6,072 nt of DNA. It comes from an uncultured Lachnospiraceae bacterium. GTDB taxonomy: Bacteria; Bacillota; Clostridia; Lachnospirales; Lachnospiraceae. The notes beneath the pieces were generated by a model. It was not told the origin of the DNA and searched no databases. It saw only the letters and a program-made list of their open reading frames with translations. Positions 1-4,749 of this stretch are shown in pieces. Both the position numbers and the translations under genes were made by a program. The stretch covers positions 1-6,072 of the forward strand of contig CAOJLW010000132.1 in NCBI GenBank assembly GCA_948438565.1. Direction: 5' to 3'. Within the stretch, counting starts at the first letter, position 1. Every line of letters begins with the position of its first letter.

Positions 1-558
1 GTCAAATTTAATATTATGCGCGGGCCGGATTATTTACGGAAGCTGGAAGAGGATTTACCGAAACTGCTGACAAGAGACGAGGAAACGGTCAGGGAATATG
101 TGCGGACTTCTCTGGAATTTAAAAAGGGATTGATCGAAGCGGATGAATTTGACCGGGGAAAACGCATTCTGCTAAATTTTGCCCATACGTTTGGCCATGC
201 GATTGAAGCCATTACAAAGTATGAAATTCCGCATGGGGCTGCGGTAGCGATTGGAACTTTAATGGCAAACGATATTGCTGCAAACAGGGGATATATATCG
301 GTAGAGCAAAAGCAGAGAATGGAAACGCTCATAAAAGAAATGGTATCCGGTTATGTTCTAGGTGAAGATTTTTGCCTGGAGCAGGTGGTTTTTGCGATGA
401 AAAAAGACAAAAAACAACGGGATCGACAATTGACCGTCGTACTGTTTCAGGACGAAAATCTGGAGCTTGCGGTTTTTCATGATTTGGAACAGGAAGAATT
501 GCAGCGGTCGATAGCGTATATTAAAGACTTTTTAAATCAGAGATCACGCTCAAACTAG
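1..558 (+). CDS. 3-dehydroquinate synthase-family sugar phosphate cyclase, C-terminal part (5' end outside window)
   Basis: The reading frame is open from base 1, so this is the C-terminal ~185 residues of a longer protein (full family members are about 350-400 residues). The ATG at 16 is internal, because family homology continues upstream of it. Numbering from the first codon in the window, it shows the family block LLNFAHTFGHAIEA (codons 57-70) and HGAAVAIG (78-85), then a late MKKDKK segment (133-138). By spacing, K41, R55, N59, H62, H66 and H78 match Aspergillus dehydroquinate synthase K250, R264, N268, H271, H275 and H287; H271 and H287 are zinc ligands. The third zinc ligand, a Glu, would fall just left of the window. 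Known members cyclise DAHP to 3-dehydroquinate using NAD and a divalent metal; relatives cyclise other sugar phosphates to cyclitols. Two usual residues differ: HGE is HGA, and NLGH/NFGH is NFAH. Its place at the head of a deoxysugar operon suggests a role in glycan precursor supply rather than housekeeping shikimate synthesis, but a true AroB cannot be excluded. Confidence 0.85.
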   Translation, partial: VKFNIMRGPDYLRKLEEDLPKLLTRDEETVREYVRTSLEFKKGLIEADEFDRGKRILLNFAHTFGHAIEAITKYEIPHGAAVAIGTLMANDIAANRGYISVEQKQRMETLIKEMVSGYVLGEDFCLEQVVFAMKKDKKQRDRQLTVVLFQDENLELAVFHDLEQEELQRSIAYIKDFLNQRSRSN

Positions 559-626
559 GATGAGAAGCGTTTGGATGACAACTGGGCAAGTGAATTTAGA
601 AACGAAAATATAACAGGAGGATTTCC

Positions 627-1673
627 ATGAGTGATGTGTTAAAAAATATGTATCTGGAGGAACGGGCGCTTTTGAAAGAAAGAGTGCCGTTATCAATACC
701 GCTTTGCGTTTGTATAGAACCGACCAATATATGCAATTTTAAATGTGTCATGTGCTTTCATGGCAATAATGAATATGCAGAAGAGGCAAAGCCATTGCGT
801 AATATGGATGGGGCGTGTTTTGAGAAAACGATTATGGATTTAAAAGACTGGACAGATGAAGTCGGAGAAAAGATCAAATTAATCAAGTTATATTCTCTGG
901 GAGAGCCATTGCTGCATCCGGAAATATGCAATATGGTGAAATCGATGAAAGAGCTTAATATTTGTGAGCAAATTGAAATTACGACTAACGCGTCTTTACT
1001 TACCCGTGAAGTGGCGGAACGGCTTGTGGATGATGGCCTGGATATTTTAAGGATTTCCGTCTACGCCGTAGATGAAGAACACAACAAGTATATTACAAAA
1101 TCCCATATTACGCCGCGCGAGATTATGGAAAAGGTGCGGTATATCCGGGAATACCGGGATAAAACAGGCAAAACGGCGCCGCGGATTTTTGCCAAAATGA
1201 TTGACACGTACACGGATGAAAACCAATTGTTTTTGGATATGTATCGGGACGTTGTAGATATTGTGGGCATTGATCAGCCGTTTCATCTCAATTCCGGGGA
1301 AAACGACGTCTTTGAAAACCTCTATCAAAGTAATGCGGGAGATGCCTTTGAAAAGTCCATGAGCACGAATATGTTTACAGAAAGAAAAGCCTGTAGATAC
1401 CCATTTACCCATATGACGGTACGCAATGACGGAAGCGTCGTAGTATGCTGTATTGATTGGCTGAAACAGACTTGTATAGGGAATGTGAATCGGCATTCTT
1501 TAAAAGAGATTTGGGAATCGAAAACGCTGTATCATTTTCGCTGTAATATGTTAAATACCAAGGGCAGTAATTTGGAAGTTTGCAAAAGGTGTGAATTGCC
1601 GCTGCGGGATTTGCCAGAGGATCAGATGGATGATTTCCCAGTAGAAAAGTTGTCCTATCAGTATGATATTTAA
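627..1673 (+). CDS. Radical SAM/SPASM domain enzyme
   Basis: This is a 348-residue cytoplasmic radical SAM protein. The N-terminal motif C36-x3-C40-x2-C43 (CNFKCVMC) would bind the [4Fe-4S] cluster that cleaves S-adenosylmethionine. SLGEP at 90-94 fits the GGE-like SAM-binding strand. A C-terminal SPASM-type region follows: C256, C274/C275 in VVVCCIDW, C283 before GNV, LKEIW at 292-296, C306, and the closing pair C319-x2-C322. These would hold auxiliary iron-sulfur clusters. The start is well supported by AGGAGG at 615-620, six bases before the ATG. It lies 68 bases after the cyclase gene and 42 before the methyltransferase. Related SPASM proteins mature peptides or oxidise, epimerise or deoxygenate sugars and cyclitols (for example BtrN in butirosin synthesis). 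No precursor peptide is visible beside it, and the neighbours are sugar enzymes, so a carbohydrate substrate is the better guess. The exact reaction cannot be read from the sequence. Confidence 0.93.
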   Translation: MSDVLKNMYLEERALLKERVPLSIPLCVCIEPTNICNFKCVMCFHGNNEYAEEAKPLRNMDGACFEKTIMDLKDWTDEVGEKIKLIKLYSLGEPLLHPEICNMVKSMKELNICEQIEITTNASLLTREVAERLVDDGLDILRISVYAVDEEHNKYITKSHITPREIMEKVRYIREYRDKTGKTAPRIFAKMIDTYTDENQLFLDMYRDVVDIVGIDQPFHLNSGENDVFENLYQSNAGDAFEKSMSTNMFTERKACRYPFTHMTVRNDGSVVVCCIDWLKQTCIGNVNRHSLKEIWESKTLYHFRCNMLNTKGSNLEVCKRCELPLRDLPEDQMDDFPVEKLSYQYDI

Positions 1674-1715
1674 AAAGATTTATAGAGGTAGTCAGAAAAC
1701 AAAAGGAGAATAGGG

Positions 1716-2636
1716 ATGGCGGAAAAGCAGGATAGAATTTCTATGATGAAAAAGGTTCATGGCAGATTGATGGAAATGAAAGACGGCCTGTTATCACAGG
1801 AACAGTCGATTGTAGATAAAATTGAAATTAGCAGGGACGGGGCGGTTCTGGTATTTGGGCAGGCATATGGCGCAATGAAAATGAGGATACATGAAAATGA
1901 CTATGAAGAAGTGCCGGTGTCTGCGGTCTGTTTTGGCGATTATGAAAAAGAAGAAACAGAGATGGTCTGTAGGGTTTTAGATTTTTTTAAAGAGGAAGGG
2001 TCGTTTACGGTTTTTGATATCGGTGCAAATGTAGGATGGTATACGTTAAATATCCGAAAACGATTTCCCAATATGTCTGTTTATTCGTTTGAACCAAGTC
2101 CGATTACCTATAACCGTCTGGTGGATAATCTGACGCTGAATGGACTGGATAGCGATCAAGCGTATCATCTTGGTTTTTATAAAGAAAGCGGCCAATTGGA
2201 TTTTTATTATGACGGGGAAGGCTCCGGCGCCTCTTCCTTAGTTAATTTACGGGAAAAGGATTCCGTCACAAAAATCAGTGTCGATATGCAGAAAATGGAT
2301 GATTGGGTACGGGAAGCCAGCGTTAGCCGGGTAGATTTTATAAAATGCGATGTGGAAGGATCCGAGTTTTTTGTATATCAGGGAGGGAAAGCGTTTATTG
2401 AACAGAATAAACCGATTGTTTTTTCTGAAATGCTTCGGAAATGGTCGGCAAAATTTCACTATACGCCAAACGATATTATCCATTTTATGGCCGGGATGGG
2501 TTATGGCTGTTTTGTGATTGCGAATGACAAATTAAAGGAATGCCCCGTTGTAGATGACAATACAATAGAAACCAATTATTTTTTTATGCATAGGGAAAAG
2601 CATTTATCGATTATTACGGCGTTATGCGGTGAATAG
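1716..2636 (+). CDS. FkbM-family SAM-dependent methyltransferase
   Basis: This 306-residue protein has a class I (Rossmann-like) methyltransferase domain of the FkbM family. SAM-binding motif I is VFDIGANVGWYTL (residues 99-111), followed by the acidic strand-end motif YSFEPSP (123-129). The family-typical IKCDVEGSE lies at 209-217, and PIVFSEM follows shortly after. Roughly 95 residues precede the catalytic domain; they include a charged, probably helical start and a beta-rich stretch, an arrangement common among FkbM proteins of glycan clusters. FkbM proteins generally O-methylate small molecules or sugars; the acceptor here is unknown. AAGGAGA at 1703-1709 sits a suitable distance before the ATG at 1716. 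The gene lies 42 bases after the radical SAM gene and 23 bases before the dehydratase gene, so co-transcription is likely. No signal peptide or membrane segment is apparent. Probable role: methylation of the deoxysugar or cyclic unit made by the neighbours, before or after transfer. Confidence 0.92.
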   Translation: MAEKQDRISMMKKVHGRLMEMKDGLLSQEQSIVDKIEISRDGAVLVFGQAYGAMKMRIHENDYEEVPVSAVCFGDYEKEETEMVCRVLDFFKEEGSFTVFDIGANVGWYTLNIRKRFPNMSVYSFEPSPITYNRLVDNLTLNGLDSDQAYHLGFYKESGQLDFYYDGEGSGASSLVNLREKDSVTKISVDMQKMDDWVREASVSRVDFIKCDVEGSEFFVYQGGKAFIEQNKPIVFSEMLRKWSAKFHYTPNDIIHFMAGMGYGCFVIANDKLKECPVVDDNTIETNYFFMHREKHLSIITALCGE

Positions 2637-2659
2637 CAGATGTTTAAGGAGAATGCATC

Positions 2660-3736
2660 ATGGAATATGGACTCGAATTTTATAGAGGCAGAAAGGTTTT
2701 GGTCACCGGACATACGGGGTTTAAAGGGTCGTGGTTATGTAAGCTATTAGTTATGGCGGGCGCTCATGTGGCAGGCTATGCTTTGCCTGCGGAAGGGACG
2801 CCAAATTTATTTGAACTATGCGGGATAGAAAAAGATATGGTTTCGATCACCGGCGATATCCGTGATTTGGAGAGCCTGAAGATGGCGTTTGCGCAGATAA
2901 AGCCGGAGATTGTGATCCATATGGCGGCGCAGCCATTGGTGCGTAAATCCTATGAAAATCCGGTGTATACGTATGAAACGAATGTGATGGGGACAGTCAA
3001 TGTCTTAGAATGCGTGCGACAGACGCCTTCGGTGAAATCTGTGGTCAATGTAACGACGGATAAGGTATATCTGAATCGGGAGTGGGAATGGGGATATCGC
3101 GAAGAGGATACGTTAAATGGATACGATCCCTATTCCAATTCCAAATCCTGTTCTGAGCTTGTGACCAGCAGCTATATCAAGTCCTTTTTTGAAAGCGGGA
3201 AGGTGGCGATATCAACCTGTCGCGCCGGAAATGTCATCGGCGGCGGAGATTTTGCAGCAGATCGTATTGTTCCGGACTGTGTGCGCGCCGCGATAGAAAA
3301 AAGGGATATTATCGTGCGCAACCCCTATTCGGTCAGGCCATATGAGCATGTGCTAGAACCGGTTACAGCTTATTTAATGATAGCGAAAGCACAGTGCCAG
3401 GATCCGACGCTAAGCGGTTGTTATAACATTGGACCGGATGATGTCGATTGTCGGACAACCGGGGAGCTGGCCATGCTGTTTTGTGATAAATGGAATCAGG
3501 CGTCGTCGGACAAGGTGCGTTGGTTTAGTCAATATGACGGCGGGCCGCATGAAGCCGGTTTCTTAAAATTGGATTGTTCCAGGCTAAAACGCATATTTGG
3601 ATGGAAGCCACGCTGGAATATGGAAACGGCGATGGAGCAGGTGGTCGCGTGGGTGCAGGCATATCTGGGAAAAGAGGATGTTGCCGTTTGTATGGAGCGT
3701 CAGGTTCGGGAGTTTTTGCAGACAGAAAAGCTGTAA
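2660..3736 (+). CDS. rfbG: CDP-glucose 4,6-dehydratase
   Basis: This 358-residue extended short-chain dehydrogenase/reductase matches the length of RfbG enzymes (~359). It converts CDP-D-glucose to CDP-4-keto-6-deoxy-D-glucose through an NAD-dependent oxidation, elimination and reduction cycle. The dinucleotide-binding motif TGHTGFKG is at 16-23, and HMAAQPLVRKSY at 87-98 is characteristic of the CDP-glucose branch. The catalytic segment TTDKVY is at 132-137; Asp-Lys stands where dTDP-glucose dehydratases have Asp-Glu, which separates RfbG from RmlB. The active-site pair is Y158-x3-K162, preceded by GYREEDTLNGYDP. The start is supported by AAGGAG at 2646-2651, eight bases before the ATG. The adjacent downstream gene makes its substrate, which strongly supports the specificity. 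The order here, dehydratase then cytidylyltransferase, is the reverse of the rfbF-rfbG order in Salmonella O-antigen loci. All expected catalytic residues are present, so it should be active. Confidence 0.96.
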   Translation: MEYGLEFYRGRKVLVTGHTGFKGSWLCKLLVMAGAHVAGYALPAEGTPNLFELCGIEKDMVSITGDIRDLESLKMAFAQIKPEIVIHMAAQPLVRKSYENPVYTYETNVMGTVNVLECVRQTPSVKSVVNVTTDKVYLNREWEWGYREEDTLNGYDPYSNSKSCSELVTSSYIKSFFESGKVAISTCRAGNVIGGGDFAADRIVPDCVRAAIEKRDIIVRNPYSVRPYEHVLEPVTAYLMIAKAQCQDPTLSGCYNIGPDDVDCRTTGELAMLFCDKWNQASSDKVRWFSQYDGGPHEAGFLKLDCSRLKRIFGWKPRWNMETAMEQVVAWVQAYLGKEDVAVCMERQVREFLQTEKL

Positions 3737-3768
3737 TAATATAGTGATTCGGAAAGTGTGAGCGAAAA

Positions 3769-4560
3769 ATGAAAGTAGTGATTTTAGCCGGAGGCAAAGG
3801 AACCAGGATTAGTGAAGAGTCAAAAATCAGGCCAAAACCCATGGTGGAAATCGGCGGGAAGCCGATTCTTTGGCATATTATGAAACATTATTCCTATTAT
3901 GGGTTTGATGATTTTGTGGTTTGCTGCGGATATAAAGGGTATATGATTAAAGATTACTTTATCCATTATTATATGCGCAATAACAACATAAAATTTGAGT
4001 TACAAAACGACGGGCAGTATTTGTTTGAGCAGAATACCGAGCCGTGGAAAGTAACGCTTGTGGATACGGGGTTAGAAACGTTAACCGCAGGCAGAGTGTT
4101 AAATGTCAGGGATTATCTCGGAGAGGAGCCGTTTATGCTAACGTATGGAGACGGCGTATCGGATATTGATATTCTGGCATTGTTGGAATTTCATAAAAAA
4201 ATGGGCAAGGTCATAACTATTTCTACGATCCAGCCCGAAGGACGCTTTGGCGCGTTAAAGCTGGATCAGGATTTGGATCAGGTCGTTGGTTTTAAAGAAA
4301 AGGCAAGAACGGATCAGGCGTGGGTCAATATGGGTTTTATGGTTATGGAACCGAGCATTTTATCCTATCTGGGAGAAGGGGATGCGATGCTTGAAGCCGG
4401 GCCGTTTGAAAAATTGGCGGCAGATGGAGAAATGGCGGCGTATCGGCACGATGGCTTTTGGTCACCGATGGATAATATTCACGATCGGGATTATCTCGAA
4501 AAATTATGGGACATGGGAAAGGCGCCCTGGAAACATCAATACTCCAGGAAAATTAAATAG
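3769..4560 (+). CDS. rfbF: Glucose-1-phosphate cytidylyltransferase
   Basis: This 263-residue nucleotidyltransferase catalyses CTP + alpha-D-glucose 1-phosphate to CDP-glucose + diphosphate, feeding the dehydratase encoded just upstream. The N-terminal signature VILAGGKGTR is at 4-13, RPKPMVEIGGKPILWHIM at 21-38, and the metal-binding YGDGVSD at 126-132. A late block GFWSPMD (229-235) is typical of RfbF, followed by YLEKLW and GKAPW. IQPEGRFGAL, beginning near residue 154, also fits the family. Two local deviations are visible: WVNMGF (185-190), where WINGGF or similar is usual, and loss of the WE dipeptide often found in the segment before the last block. Neither removes the signature residues. 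The ATG at 3769 has only a weak purine-rich leader (GGAAAG at 3751-3756 and GTGAGCGA), unlike the strong sites upstream. It lies 32 bases after rfbG, so translational coupling is possible. The stop codon overlaps an unused strong Shine-Dalgarno sequence. Confidence 0.96.
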   Translation: MKVVILAGGKGTRISEESKIRPKPMVEIGGKPILWHIMKHYSYYGFDDFVVCCGYKGYMIKDYFIHYYMRNNNIKFELQNDGQYLFEQNTEPWKVTLVDTGLETLTAGRVLNVRDYLGEEPFMLTYGDGVSDIDILALLEFHKKMGKVITISTIQPEGRFGALKLDQDLDQVVGFKEKARTDQAWVNMGFMVMEPSILSYLGEGDAMLEAGPFEKLAADGEMAAYRHDGFWSPMDNIHDRDYLEKLWDMGKAPWKHQYSRKIK

Positions 4561-4566
4561 GAGGTA
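4558..4566 (+). promoter_or_regulatory. Orphan strong Shine-Dalgarno sequence
   Basis: TAGGAGGTA overlaps the stop codon of the cytidylyltransferase gene and is the best ribosome binding site in the window. No ATG, GTG or TTG start lies at a suitable distance behind it. The only near-standard option is CTG at 4569, which would give six codons before a stop. A neighbouring ATC at 4573 gives eight codons before a stop. It therefore looks like the leader of a gene that is no longer there, or a chance match. Confidence 0.55.
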
Positions 4567-4611
4567 AGCTGCATCATACCAGCAAATAAGAAAGGTTAAA
4601 TCATTTTTTGG

Positions 4612-4640
4612 TTGAAAGAATAGTAAATATTTAGTATATT
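4612..4640 (+). promoter_or_regulatory. Predicted sigma-A-type promoter for the glycosyltransferase gene
   Basis: TTGAAA (4612-4617) and TATATT (4635-4640) each match the -35 and -10 consensus at five of six positions, and the spacer is exactly 17 bases. The stretch is AT-rich and sits in the only sizeable gap of the cluster. Transcription would begin near 4647 and leave a leader of about 100 bases before the ATG at 4750. A second TATATT lies ten bases downstream (4645-4650). No convincing GC-rich hairpin plus T-run terminator for the upstream genes is seen in this gap, so read-through from the operon is also possible. Confidence 0.5.
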
Positions 4641-4651
4641 AGACTATATTA
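4635..4651 (+). repeat. TATATTA direct repeat with ten-base period
   Basis: TATATTA occurs at 4635-4641 and again at 4645-4651, separated by GAC. The ten-base offset puts both copies on the same face of the helix and overlaps the predicted -10 region. It could provide two alternative -10 elements or a protein contact site, or may simply reflect AT-rich sequence. Confidence 0.35.
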
Positions 4652-4749
4652 CGAATCAAAATGGAGATGTTGTATCATTCGGTTTTTTCCAAAAGATAAA
4701 TGGGTAGAATCCAGGATGGCATCGTGATTTAACGAATTATGGAAAGGGT

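Noticed and set aside
30..332. Minus-strand open frame of 100 codons
   Set aside because: It lies wholly opposite the conserved cyclase coding region, and its composition is that of an antisense shadow. No ribosome binding site or family motif was seen.
571..600. Possible promoter TTGGAT with an ATTTAG-like -10 before the radical SAM gene
   Set aside because: The -10 match is poor and the gap is only 68 bases inside a co-directional gene series. A shared transcript is the simpler explanation.
1047..1496. Minus-strand open frame of 149 codons (and a shorter one at 1061-1270)
   Set aside because: Both are antisense to the radical SAM gene, which has clear family motifs across this span. The antisense proteins show no recognisable domain.
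2247..2483. Minus-strand open frame of 78 codons
   Set aside because: It is antisense to the conserved DVEGSE region of the FkbM methyltransferase and has no independent support.
3525..3842. Minus-strand open frame of 105 codons spanning the rfbG-rfbF junction
   Set aside because: It overlaps conserved coding sequence of both genes on the opposite strand. It is proline-rich and low in information, with no motif.
4286..4567. Plus-strand open frame of 93 codons in another frame of rfbF
   Set aside because: It is rich in Trp, Arg and Gly, a typical out-of-frame product, and it sits inside the conserved 3' part of the cytidylyltransferase gene.
4563..4583. Short inverted pairs GGTA/TACC and GCTG/CAGC after the rfbF stop
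   Set aside because: The stems are only four base pairs with long loops and no T-run follows, so they do not make a credible terminator or riboswitch.
4661..4699. Twelve-codon frame starting ATGGAGATG in the spacer
   Set aside because: It is very short and has no ribosome binding site before it. It could be a leader peptide on the predicted transcript, but nothing supports translation.
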